From Wohlfahrtiimonas populi (lineage in GTDB: Bacteria; Pseudomonadota; Gammaproteobacteria; Cardiobacteriales; Wohlfahrtiimonadaceae), in NCBI RefSeq assembly GCF_002006795.1, contig NZ_MVDN01000001.1, positions 190,083-254,082 of the forward strand: a stretch of 64,000 nt of DNA, written 5' to 3'. The notes under the pieces were generated by a model. That model did not search any database, was not told where the DNA came from, and saw only the letters and a program-made list of their open reading frames with translations. Within the stretch, counting starts at the first letter, position 1. Each line of letters opens with the position of its first letter. Below, piece by piece: positions 56,171-64,000 of this stretch. The translations under genes and the position numbers were made by a program.

Positions 56171-56605
56171 TTGAAAAAACGTTTCATCGTTGTGTTATTC
56201 AGTACACTATTTAGCTTATCAAATATCAGCTTTGCGCAATCGGATTATGGCTGTAAAAAGAAAGAGAATAATCTACAAATTCAACTCAGATATGCAGAGC
56301 AACATGGCAATGTTCAACGTGCCGAAAATCTCAAACGCGCTATTTTAAATGTCCGCGAATATTGTGGCAAAAAAAATTATATTGAAGATCAAGATCTCAA
56401 ATTAAATGATGAAGTTTATCGACAAAATCTCACTGAAAAGATCGCTAAACAACAATCCAAAATTGCGGAAGCGGAAGCTGAATTAGAAAAAGCAAAAATT
56501 TCAGGAAAGCCTAAGAAAATTCGTGAAAAAACTGAAAAAGTCCAAGAACGCCAACAAAAACTTGAAGATTATCAACAAGAACTCAAAAGCTTGTTAGATC
56601 AGTAA
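56171..56605 (+). CDS. DUF1090 (YqjC-like) periplasmic protein
   Basis: A 144-residue secreted protein of unknown function. Signal peptide (KKRFIVVLFSTLFSLSNISFA) is followed by the DUF1090 pattern GCKKKENNLQIQLRYAEQHG and NLKRAILNVREYC, with two conserved cysteines, and then a highly charged coiled coil (about residues 90-140). The start codon is TTG at 56171, supported by AAAAAGGAA upstream; a nearby ATG at 56166 stops at once. E. coli yqjC is stress-related, but no function is established. Confidence 0.8.
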   Translation: MKKRFIVVLFSTLFSLSNISFAQSDYGCKKKENNLQIQLRYAEQHGNVQRAENLKRAILNVREYCGKKNYIEDQDLKLNDEVYRQNLTEKIAKQQSKIAEAEAELEKAKISGKPKKIREKTEKVQERQQKLEDYQQELKSLLDQ

Positions 56606-56616
56606 ATATCTATTCT

Positions 56617-56654
56617 AAACAAGAAGGAAGATAAATCACTTTGGCTTCTTGTTT
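56617..56654 (+). terminator. Hairpin after the DUF1090 gene
   Basis: AAACAAGAAG and CTTCTTGTTT form a perfect 10-bp stem with an 18-base loop, 11 bp after the stop codon. The T tract is short (GTTT). Confidence 0.5.
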
Positions 56655-56713
56655 AAAACATTAAACTAGCCTATGCTCAATGTTAATCCAATTATTACTC
56701 ATTGACATTCGCC

Positions 56714-57904
56714 ATGATCGCACCACAGCCCATCGGTTATACAATAAAAGAAACTGCATTTTGGAAAATTGTAATTTTACTGGGTGCAACCTCAGTTTTT
56801 ATTTTTGCCAATCTCTATTCTTTTCAGCCGATCCTGCCTGTTTTAGCAAAAGAATTTAATGTTTCCAGCACTTACATCAGCCTAACTTTTTCTTTTTCAA
56901 TTATTGGGATGATCATTGGATTAAACATTTTTGGTTCATTAAGCGATCGGCTCGGTCGTAAAAACTTCATTCTTTTGTCTCTCTTTCTCTCTTCTTTATT
57001 ACTTGTACTCATTGCCAGTACAAATTCCCTACCTTTCATTTTAGTCTTACGATTTTTTCAAGGCATGGTTACTGGAGCATTGCCTGCATCAGCTCTCGCA
57101 TATTTAAACGAAGAAATTGATAAACAAGATCAAAAGTTTGCCATTGCATTTTATATTGCAGCCAATGCCGTTGGCGGATCCTTGGGTCGCGTAATGTCTG
57201 GTGTGATTACTCACTATTACTCTTGGCACACTGCACTTTATATCTTTGGTGCATTAGGATTAATCACAGCAACCATCATGCTCTTTCTACTGCCAAAATC
57301 TAATAATTTTTCACCGAATAAAGGCTCTATTCTCTCAACATTTTCAGGGATTGGTTTTCATCTAAAAAATCCTGTATTGAGACGATATTTTCTTATCGGA
57401 TTAATCATTCAATTGGCCTATACTGGCATTTGGACATATTTGCCATTTCACTTAAGCGGTGCACCATTTTTCCTATCCACTGGCGCGATCAGCTCATTTT
57501 TCCTTGCACTCATGTTAGGCATTCCAAGCGCCCCAATTGTTAGCTTATTAACCAATCGATTCAAATTAAGCTTTGTATTGATCAGTATGTTGATACTACT
57601 CGGATTAGGCACTTTATTAACCATTTTTAATAATCTGTTACTCATTACAATTGGGCTTGCCTTATTAAGCTTCGCAATGTTTGCTGCACATTCACTAGCT
57701 GCAGCGTTAATTAACCTGCATGCTGAAAGCTATAAAGGCACGGCATCAAGTTTATACTTTGTGGCTTATTACATTGGTGTAGCAATTGGTAGTACATTAT
57801 TTGCCCCCATTTGGCACGTTTTCGGCTGGTATGCCGTTGTTGGCATTGCTTCTGCATTACCCATTTCATACGCCATTGCTTTAAAACTCATGGATGATCA
57901 ATAA
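56714..57904 (+). CDS. MFS transporter (YnfM/sugar-efflux-like)
   Basis: A 396-residue major-facilitator protein with twelve predicted helices. Family motif A GSLSDRLGRKNF appears after TM2, and SFQPILPVLAKEF at TM1 resembles the YnfM group of putative exporters. Substrate is unknown. I start at ATG 56714; a TTG at 56702 would add four residues. It is a stand-alone gene 98 bp before the DUF808 gene. Confidence 0.85.
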   Translation: MIAPQPIGYTIKETAFWKIVILLGATSVFIFANLYSFQPILPVLAKEFNVSSTYISLTFSFSIIGMIIGLNIFGSLSDRLGRKNFILLSLFLSSLLLVLIASTNSLPFILVLRFFQGMVTGALPASALAYLNEEIDKQDQKFAIAFYIAANAVGGSLGRVMSGVITHYYSWHTALYIFGALGLITATIMLFLLPKSNNFSPNKGSILSTFSGIGFHLKNPVLRRYFLIGLIIQLAYTGIWTYLPFHLSGAPFFLSTGAISSFFLALMLGIPSAPIVSLLTNRFKLSFVLISMLILLGLGTLLTIFNNLLLITIGLALLSFAMFAAHSLAAALINLHAESYKGTASSLYFVAYYIGVAIGSTLFAPIWHVFGWYAVVGIASALPISYAIALKLMDDQ

Positions 57905-58002
57905 CAGATTTGGCTGAATTTATTGGTTCAATTGCAAAAATTAACTATAAATATTTAAGAATGCTCTTTATAATCGCCTAATTTTTATACTGTGGAAATT
58001 AT

Positions 58003-58920
58003 ATGAGCCCAAGTTTATTAGCATTATTAGATGACATTACTGCTGTGCTGGATGATGTTGCATCCATGACAAAACTCGCCACAAAGAAAACAGCTGGCGT
58101 ATTGACAGATGATCTCGCTGTAAATGCCCAACAAGTAGTTGGCGTGCAAGCAAGCCGAGAAATCCCTGTGGTTTGGTCTGTGGCTAAAGGTTCGTTCATC
58201 AATAAACTTTTGATCATTCCCGCAGCATTGTTAATCAATGCCTTTGCACCTTGGTTAATGGTTGTGTTATTGATCATTGGTGGCGCTTATTTATGCTTTG
58301 AGGGTGCTGAAAAGATTCATCACACTTTATTTCATAAAAATAGTGATAAACAGAAAGTTTTACTGAATGAAACAGGTGAAGTAATCACTGATGAAATGAT
58401 CCAAAAAATGGAAAAAGATAAAATCAAAGGCGCAATTCGTACAGACTTTATCTTATCAGCTGAAATTATTGTGATTACATTGCACACTGTGGCTAATTAC
58501 TCATTAACCATTCAAATTATGACATTGTTGAGCATCGCTATTTTAATCACTATGGGTGTTTATGGATTAGTTGCTGGTATCATCAAAATGGATGATTTAG
58601 GTTACTGGATGATGAAGAATGCAAAAGCAGCAAGCTTGAAAGCCAAAACAGGTTTAATGCTCATCAATGCAGCACCTTATTTGATGAAAATTTTAGGATT
58701 CATCGGTACAGTTGCAATGTTCTTAGTGGGCGGTGGCATCATCATTGGTGAAGTACCACAATTAATCGCATTACAAAATAACTGGATCACAATGCTCAAT
58801 GAATATTTCTTTAAGCATTTTGTGGGCATTATTTATAGCTTCATTTTAGGTTTCATTGTTGGCTATATCGTATTAGCTGGTCATGCAATCTACGTAAAAT
58901 TATTCAATAAAGCACACTGA
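58003..58920 (+). CDS. DUF808 (YedI-like) membrane protein
   Basis: A 305-residue inner-membrane protein with about seven hydrophobic segments. The N-terminal LLALLDDITAVLDDVASMTK and the VGVQASREIPVVWSVAKGS region are DUF808 hallmarks. Function unknown; E. coli yedI is the reference member. Nothing anomalous. Confidence 0.88.
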   Translation: MSPSLLALLDDITAVLDDVASMTKLATKKTAGVLTDDLAVNAQQVVGVQASREIPVVWSVAKGSFINKLLIIPAALLINAFAPWLMVVLLIIGGAYLCFEGAEKIHHTLFHKNSDKQKVLLNETGEVITDEMIQKMEKDKIKGAIRTDFILSAEIIVITLHTVANYSLTIQIMTLLSIAILITMGVYGLVAGIIKMDDLGYWMMKNAKAASLKAKTGLMLINAAPYLMKILGFIGTVAMFLVGGGIIIGEVPQLIALQNNWITMLNEYFFKHFVGIIYSFILGFIVGYIVLAGHAIYVKLFNKAH

Positions 58921-58943
58921 TTATTACCATAATACATTCAAAA

Positions 58944-58975
58944 CTTAATCATGCTCCTATTGGGGTATGATTAAG
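58944..58975. terminator. Bidirectional hairpin between yedI-like gene and endonuclease V remnant
   Basis: CTTAATCAT (58944-58952) and ATGATTAAG (58967-58975) plus inner pairs CTCC/GGGG give a roughly 14-bp stem with a TATT loop and one G-T pair. On the minus strand it is followed by TTTTG. It overlaps the distal stop codon of the endonuclease V reading frame. Confidence 0.65.
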
Positions 58976-59357
58976 TTATAAATTGTGTGAATCTAGGATT
59001 CTCGGGCATTCGCTCTTGAATCCTTTTTTGATTCAGCAAAATATCTGCTTCTGTTACAACATAATCCTGCCATAACTCAGTATATTCACTGACGCTCTCG
59101 GGTCATTTATAAACCACATTGAATCCACGATCTAAACACTCTTGATGCAATGCATCATATCGCTGTTTCAAAAACTTGAGCTTATTTCGAAAGAATGTGA
59201 CATGCCCAGCACCCAATAAATAAGCTTTCACTGAACTCAATGGTACTTGCCCTTCTCTTTTCACAATATCATTGGGGATTCGCGTTAATTCACGATGTTC
59301 AGCAAGCAAATGCTGATCACATAATTCTGTTACTGCAACAACATTAATCCTAGTCAT
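58971..59357 (-). pseudogene. T4 endonuclease V-like pyrimidine-dimer glycosylase with an in-frame TGA
   Basis: Homologue of T4 DenV, which excises UV cyclobutane dimers. The start MTRINVVAVTELCDQHLLAE matches DenV, with T2 (the catalytic N-terminal amine after Met removal), R22, E23 and R26 aligned; this makes ATG 59357 the required start rather than 59366. GAGHVTFFRNKLKFLKQR also matches. A TGA at 59103-59105 (codon 85) stops the frame, yet the same frame continues with ESVSEYTELWQDYVVTEADI and RIQERMPENP to TAA at 58971, giving 128 codons overall. The tail has the family-like WxDY and RIxER pattern, so either a recent nonsense mutation, a sequence error or UGA readthrough. Confidence 0.75.
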
Positions 59358-59500
59358 AATCGCCAACTGTCAAAGTTAAATATAATTCTGTCAAACATTG
59401 TCAACAACAAGTAAAAGTCAGAAAAGTTAATATTCGCTAAAAAAAGATAATGATATATTTCTCACACTTTCTCAAACACATATATCGCTTAGGAGCGAAC

Positions 59501-59881
59501 ATGAAAAAATTAGCCTTCATCACTTTAATGGCAGCAACATTATCATTAGCATCAGCGCAATACACAGGCCCACAAGGAGATGCTAATACAAATGGCAGGT
59601 ACAATGGTCCAACATTGAGCCAATCCATCACCACAGTACGTGAAGCAAAAACATTACGCGATGATGTTCACATTAAAATGCGTGGCAAAATTGTAAAACA
59701 TTCTCACAAAGATAAATACATTTTCAGCGATGGCACAGGTGAAGTAACTGTTGAAATCGACCGTGATGAATGGAATGGGCTGAATATCAATGCTGATGAC
59801 ATTGTTGAAATTGGTGGTGAAATTGATAAAGATTGGAACACGATTGAAATGGACGTGGATTATATCGCTAAAGTTCAATAA
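59501..59881 (+). CDS. YgiW-like periplasmic OB-fold protein, copy 1
   Basis: A 126-residue BOF-family protein. Signal peptide MKKLAFITLMAATLSLASA precedes an OB-fold with MRGKIVKHSHKDKYIFSDGT. AGGAG at 59491-59495 fixes the ATG at 59501; longer in-frame extensions lack family similarity. It is followed by a close paralogue, so the pair is a tandem duplication. E. coli YgiW and its relatives are linked to stress tolerance (peroxide, cadmium); molecular role is unclear. Confidence 0.88.
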   Translation: MKKLAFITLMAATLSLASAQYTGPQGDANTNGRYNGPTLSQSITTVREAKTLRDDVHIKMRGKIVKHSHKDKYIFSDGTGEVTVEIDRDEWNGLNINADDIVEIGGEIDKDWNTIEMDVDYIAKVQ

Positions 59882-60010
59882 TTGATCAAATTTTAGATGT
59901 CAAAGATTGTAAATGAGCCGTAAAACTTAGAAAAGCCATTATCCATTCTAAAACAAGAGTGTTATATTTAGTCTCACAAATTATTACTGAATTGAAACTA
60001 GGAGCCACAC

Positions 60011-60391
60011 ATGAAAAAGCTTGCGATTGCAACTTTTATGATTTTGAGTATCTCAACTGCCTCAGCACAATATTTAGGTCCGCAGGATGATCAAAACATT
60101 CCTGGTGGATATAAAGGTCCTTCTTTGAGCCAATCCATCACAACTGTGAAAGAAGCAATGACATTGCGTGATGATGCTTATGTAAAAATGCGCGGTAAAA
60201 TCGTTAAACATTCTCACAAAGATAAGTACATTTTCAGCGATGGTACAGGCGATATCACGATTGAAATTGATAAAGAAAAATGGCGTGGTTTGTCTGTAGA
60301 TGCTGATGACTTAGTTGAAATCGTTGGCGAAGTGGACAAAGATTGGAACTCTGTAGAAATTGATGTGGATTACATCACAAAAGTGCAATAA
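60011..60391 (+). CDS. YgiW-like periplasmic OB-fold protein, copy 2
   Basis: A 126-residue paralogue of the preceding protein, same length and largely identical in the central block (SQSITTV, MRGKIVKHSHKDKYIFSDGT, DKDWN). It has its own AGGAG site and signal peptide (MKKLAIATFMILSISTASA). The 129 bp between the copies may carry a second promoter. A strong terminator follows this copy but not the first. Confidence 0.88.
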   Translation: MKKLAIATFMILSISTASAQYLGPQDDQNIPGGYKGPSLSQSITTVKEAMTLRDDAYVKMRGKIVKHSHKDKYIFSDGTGDITIEIDKEKWRGLSVDADDLVEIVGEVDKDWNSVEIDVDYITKVQ

Positions 60392-60422
60392 CGCAATAAA
60401 CTCTCTCTCGATAACTTTTTAG

Positions 60423-60462
60423 TCCGTGCTCATCCCTCCCCGAAAGTGAGCACGGATTTTTT
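60423..60462 (+). terminator. Rho-independent terminator after the ygiW-like pair
   Basis: TCCGTGCTCA (60423-60432) pairs with TGAGCACGGA (60447-60456), followed by TTTTTT. A 10-bp stem with a 14-base loop makes a convincing terminator. Confidence 0.9.
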
Positions 60463-60466
60463 CTAT

Positions 60467-61810
60467 CTATTTTTCAGATTTTTGAACTGCTGTCACCGTG
60501 GAATGAACCATTCCACCTGATAATTTTGTGACAAGTTCATCGCCAATATTCAATTGCTCGACTGATTGAATCGCTTTTAAATCGCCCTTTTCATTCTTCT
60601 GCGTCACAGAATAACCACGCGCTAAAACTTTCAATGGACTTAAACTATCTAATAACAATGCTTTCTGTTGCAAGCCTTTCTCTAATTGCTGATATTGCCC
60701 TTGCATTGTTTTATTCAATAAAATTGTTGAGCGAGCCAATTGCTCTGTTAATTGAATCTGTTGACGTTGCAATAAACCAACCTGCAAACGTTTTTCTAAA
60801 CTCTCAAATTTTAAAACATAATTTTGACGAATACTCTGCATCAATAATTGTAATCTTTCAGATTTAGCATCTAAACTTACTTGCTTCTCTTTGATCTTTT
60901 GCATTGGATGAAGATACGATAATTTCATTATTCGTTCTTTCAGCGATTTCTCTTGCAATGCAATCATATTTTGCATCAACTGCGTGAATTGATATTCATA
61001 GCGATCCAATGTTTGCATAATCTCTTGCTGAGAAATACTTGATAACTTGGCAGCTGCTGTTGGCGTTGGTGCACGTAAATCAGCAACAAAATCAGACAAT
61101 GTTGTATCCACTTCATGTCCAACACCCGTAATCACAGGAATGGCTGATGCAAAAATTGCTCTTACAACTCGTTCATCATTGAAGCACCATAAATCTTCAA
61201 TGCTTCCACCACCACGAACCACTAAAAGTACATCACAACTGGCTTCATGATTAGCTCTTTCAATGGCTTTTACAATTTGTGGTGCAGCTTCATCACCTTG
61301 CACTAAAGTCGGATAAACCTCATAAGGAATGTCAGGGCGATGATCTTTCAATACTTTTAATACATCCTGAAGCGCCGCAGCATTGGGCGATGTCACAATT
61401 CCGATTTTCTTAGGATACTGAGGAATCAGTTTTTTATGCTCAGGATTAAATAGTCCTTCTTTTTGTAATTTTTCTCTCAATTGCTCAAAAGCTAAATACA
61501 AATTTCCGCGCCCCAATGGCGCTAAGCGATTCACAACAATTTGATAATCGCCCCTTGGAACATACAAAGACAGTTTTCCTTGAATTTCTACCTTTGCACC
61601 ATTTTCTATGAAATCATTAAAACTCATAGAATTGCTGCGCCAAGCAACACATTTAATCATGGAATTTGCATCTTTCAAATTAAAGTAAATATGCCCTGAT
61701 TGAGCGCGGATCACATTGGAAATTTCACCTTCCACTAAACAATGAAAGAATGAATCTTCCAATTGAAACTTGATTTGATGATTGAGCTCGCTAACAGTGA
61801 TATATTTCAT
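60467..61810 (-). CDS. xseA: Exodeoxyribonuclease VII large subunit
   Basis: Catalytic subunit of the single-strand exonuclease VII, which acts in DNA repair. The 447-residue protein has an N-terminal OB-fold (YITVSELNHQIK, GHIYFNLKD), the catalytic domain with VTSPNAAALQDVL, VVRGGGSIEDLW and GHEVDTTLSDFVAD, a long coiled-coil and a C-terminal LARGYSVT segment. I start at ATG 61810 (MKYITVSEL); an earlier in-frame ATG at 61852 would overlap mazG. xseB is not in the window. Confidence 0.95.
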   Translation of the reverse strand: MKYITVSELNHQIKFQLEDSFFHCLVEGEISNVIRAQSGHIYFNLKDANSMIKCVAWRSNSMSFNDFIENGAKVEIQGKLSLYVPRGDYQIVVNRLAPLGRGNLYLAFEQLREKLQKEGLFNPEHKKLIPQYPKKIGIVTSPNAAALQDVLKVLKDHRPDIPYEVYPTLVQGDEAAPQIVKAIERANHEASCDVLLVVRGGGSIEDLWCFNDERVVRAIFASAIPVITGVGHEVDTTLSDFVADLRAPTPTAAAKLSSISQQEIMQTLDRYEYQFTQLMQNMIALQEKSLKERIMKLSYLHPMQKIKEKQVSLDAKSERLQLLMQSIRQNYVLKFESLEKRLQVGLLQRQQIQLTEQLARSTILLNKTMQGQYQQLEKGLQQKALLLDSLSPLKVLARGYSVTQKNEKGDLKAIQSVEQLNIGDELVTKLSGGMVHSTVTAVQKSEK

Positions 61811-61824
61811 TTCTTGAAACACAA

Positions 61825-62586
61825 TTAATCTTCCTTCTTCGCCATTTCCCACAAATGATCCATTTCTTCCAATGTTGCATCCAACATGGGTTTATCGAGA
61901 TGCTTTTCAATATATTGAAAACGTTTTTTGAATTTCACATTGGTTTCTGTGATGGCAGTTTCAGGGTCAATCTCGCAATGCCTTGCTAAATTCACCACAG
62001 CAAACAATAAATCACCAATCTCTTTTTGTAATTTTTCCTTATGCTGATTGGCTAATTCCGTTTTAACTTCTTCTAATTCCTCTTCAATTTTATCTAAAAT
62101 TGGTTCAGGTTCACCCCAATCAAAACCGACTTTGGCAGCTTTTGCTTGTAAATTATTGGCAACCGTTAAACCTGACAAGGAAGCTTTAACACCATCCAAA
62201 TAGCTTGGTGCCTCACCTTTAGCTTTTTTCTCTTCTGCTTTGATTGCATGCCATGCTGCTTTTTGCTCTGCCTCATCGGCATAAACAACACCTTCAAATA
62301 CATGAGGATGACGGCGCAACATTTTATCATTCACGCTTTTCACGACATCATTGAAATCAAATCGCCCTTCTTCTCTCGCAATTTGTGAATGAAGCACAAT
62401 TTGCAACAATAAATCGCCCAATTCATCTCGCAATCCATCGCTATCTTTTTGAACGATTGCTTCAACAACTTCTGCGCTCTCTTCATTTAAAAAAGGAATC
62501 AAACTTTCATGCGTTTGTTTACGATCCCATGGGCAACCTTCTGGCGATCTCAAAGTAGCAACGGTTTTCAAAAATTCATTCATCAT
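61825..62586 (-). CDS. mazG: Nucleoside triphosphate pyrophosphohydrolase MazG
   Basis: Hydrolyses NTPs to NMPs; it limits ppGpp and removes aberrant nucleotides. The 253-residue protein has two MazG domains with LRSPEGCPWDRKQTHESL and EExxE patterns (EESAEVVEAI and EEELEEVKTE), and EIGDLLFAVVNLARH. I start at the ATG at 62586 (MMNEFLKT); the upstream in-frame ATG at 62619 lacks support. It lies 14 bp upstream of xseA. Confidence 0.92.
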   Translation of the reverse strand: MMNEFLKTVATLRSPEGCPWDRKQTHESLIPFLNEESAEVVEAIVQKDSDGLRDELGDLLLQIVLHSQIAREEGRFDFNDVVKSVNDKMLRRHPHVFEGVVYADEAEQKAAWHAIKAEEKKAKGEAPSYLDGVKASLSGLTVANNLQAKAAKVGFDWGEPEPILDKIEEELEEVKTELANQHKEKLQKEIGDLLFAVVNLARHCEIDPETAITETNVKFKKRFQYIEKHLDKPMLDATLEEMDHLWEMAKKED

Positions 62587-62716
62587 GGATAATCTTATGG
62601 TGCAATGGCAAAAAATCATTATACGATATCCTTATAAATATTGACCTCGAAATTCCTGATAAAGCTCGTATAATGAATCATTTTCGCAAAGATGGTTATT
62701 CCAAAACTCTAAAATA

Positions 62717-64000
62717 ATGACAGATATTCACAGCATATTTTCAGAAGGTGGCGAACTCTGCCAAGCCTTGCCTCACTATTCTCCTCGCGATGCGCAAATT
62801 GATATGGCCGAGGCTGTTCAACGTGCCATTGAAGATCATGAAACTGTCATCATTGAAGCAGGTACAGGAACGGGTAAAACATTTGCTTACTTAATTCCTG
62901 CATTGTTATCAGGAAAGAAAGTCATTGTTTCAACAGGGACAAAGCATCTTCAAGATCAGCTGTATGATAAAGACTTGCCGTTACTCAAGAAAATCTTCAA
63001 ATATAAACCTGTCACAACTGCTTTACTGAAAGGTCGAAGTAATTATCTTTGTTTATATCGCATCAAAACATTGCGCCAACGCGGTCGATTTGAAAATAAA
63101 AAACAAGTGGATGACTTCTACAAAATCGAGCGATACGCTGGTCAAGATGAAACGGGTGATATTACCAAGCTAGAAAACTTCCAAGATTCCACATTGGCCA
63201 GTCACGTCACATCCACCACAGAAAACTGCTTACACACAGAATGTCCTGATTATGAAGAATGTTTCATTTTCAAAGCGCGTAAAAAAGCGATGGATGCAGA
63301 TATTATTGTCATTAACCATCATTTATTCTGTGCGGATTTATCTTTAAAACAAGAAGGCTTTGGCGAATTATTGCCAGAAGCTGATAGCATAATCATTGAT
63401 GAAGCGCATCAATTAGCCGAAACCGCGGGTTTATTCTTCAGCGAACAGATTGGCACAAAAATGTTCTCTGATTGGCTAGAGGATTTCAATCGCCTTTTAG
63501 CCTTAGAAGCTAAAGATTTCTCAAGCCATGATTCTGTAGCATCCAGTATCATTGAAGGTATGATTGAACTGCGTAAATTATTACCTGAAGGCAATAAACG
63601 TTATGCATTATCTGAATTCTATCAAGATCCAAAAGTTGCCGATCAACTGGCGCACATTGCAGATCAATTATTAGAATTGGTTGTGTTAACGAAACCTTTA
63701 ATCATTCGTTCTAAAACATTGGCGCAAATCGTTGAGAGATTACAAGAACTACAAGAATCATGGACAAAAATCACAGTCACATCACAGGAAAATCCTGATG
63801 ATAATACAGTGGTTTGGCTAGAAACCTATGTTCACCATTTAATGATTTGTGCAACGCCTTTAGATATTTCTGAGATTTTCCAAAAAAATAGCAAAGGCTT
63901 AAAAGCAGGCTGGGTTTTCACATCTGCAACACTTGCTGTAAATGATAAATTTGCTTATTTCTGCGCACCATTGGGTTTATCTGATGAGAATACTTTGTGC
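62717..64000 (+). CDS. YoaA/DinG-type XPD-family helicase, 3' end outside the window
   Basis: The first 428 codons of an iron-sulfur superfamily 2 helicase. Walker A EAGTGTGKTFAYL is near residue 54, the four-cysteine cluster region is NYLCLYR followed by CLHTECPDYEEC, and the DEAH box is IIIDEAHQLAE. The frame runs open to position 64000 without a stop, so it is partial only because the window ends. The ATG at 62717 follows AAAATA, a weak ribosome site. YoaA aids repair of stalled forks together with the clamp-loader chi subunit in E. coli; DinG is the alternative name. Confidence 0.9.
   Translation, partial: MTDIHSIFSEGGELCQALPHYSPRDAQIDMAEAVQRAIEDHETVIIEAGTGTGKTFAYLIPALLSGKKVIVSTGTKHLQDQLYDKDLPLLKKIFKYKPVTTALLKGRSNYLCLYRIKTLRQRGRFENKKQVDDFYKIERYAGQDETGDITKLENFQDSTLASHVTSTTENCLHTECPDYEECFIFKARKKAMDADIIVINHHLFCADLSLKQEGFGELLPEADSIIIDEAHQLAETAGLFFSEQIGTKMFSDWLEDFNRLLALEAKDFSSHDSVASSIIEGMIELRKLLPEGNKRYALSEFYQDPKVADQLAHIADQLLELVVLTKPLIIRSKTLAQIVERLQELQESWTKITVTSQENPDDNTVVWLETYVHHLMICATPLDISEIFQKNSKGLKAGWVFTSATLAVNDKFAYFCAPLGLSDENTLC

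Overview
The window looks like a low-GC gammaproteobacterial chromosome. The housekeeping gene orders aroQ-accB-accC, accD-folC-dedD-cvpA and ndk-rlmN-pilF-rodZ-hisS-yfgM-bamB-der are gammaproteobacterial. The A+T-rich codon use and some departures (no purF after cvpA, no ispG between rodZ and hisS, a SufU/SufT pair) make me think of Cardiobacteriales such as Ignatzschineria or Wohlfahrtiimonas, but that placement is a guess. No rRNA, tRNA, CRISPR array or conventional insertion sequence was seen.

Left core, about 1-16,100: fatty-acid initiation genes (accB, accC, accD), aroQ, a TonB-dependent receptor under a perfect Fur box, sufU-sufT, folC, a SPOR protein, cvpA, ubiG, an SDR, an M16 peptidase pair, rluF and rhlE. 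Next to rhlE lies the decayed remnant of a PrrC/RloC-like AAA ATPase.

Island, 18,038-43,741: a complete Tn7-family transposon of 25,704 bp sits 25 bp downstream of the glmS stop codon, the classical attTn7 position. It is bounded by TGT...ACA ends and a 5-bp target duplication (TTAAA). It has three spaced TnsB sites at the left end, four 20-bp-spaced TnsB sites at the right end, and intact tnsA, B, C, D and E. Its cargo is: (i) a Detocs-type defensive two-component system (sensor kinase, receiver, receiver-nucleoside phosphorylase) with an extra overlapping gene for a two-TM SLATT/DUF4231-like protein; (ii) a Wadjet/MksBEF-like SMC system in the order jetD-jetC-jetA-jetB behind a divergent BrxR/CapW-type WYL regulator with matching palindromes at both start regions; (iii) a metallophore ABC importer, a pseudoazurin-type cupredoxin and a DinF-like MATE exporter. 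The island is therefore a mobile carrier of two anti-invader systems plus a metal-handling cluster.

Right core, 43,767-64,000: glmS, der, bamB, yfgM, hisS, rodZ, pilF, rlmN and ndk on the minus strand, then uvrD, a DUF1090 protein, an MFS exporter, a DUF808 protein, two tandem YgiW-like OB-fold proteins, xseA, mazG and the 5' part of a YoaA/DinG-type helicase that runs off the window. Between the DUF808 and YgiW genes is a T4 endonuclease V-like gene interrupted by one in-frame TGA.

The best candidates for something new are the Detocs operon with its added membrane protein, the rearranged Wadjet-like operon under a BrxR-type regulator, and the in-frame stop in the endonuclease V homologue.
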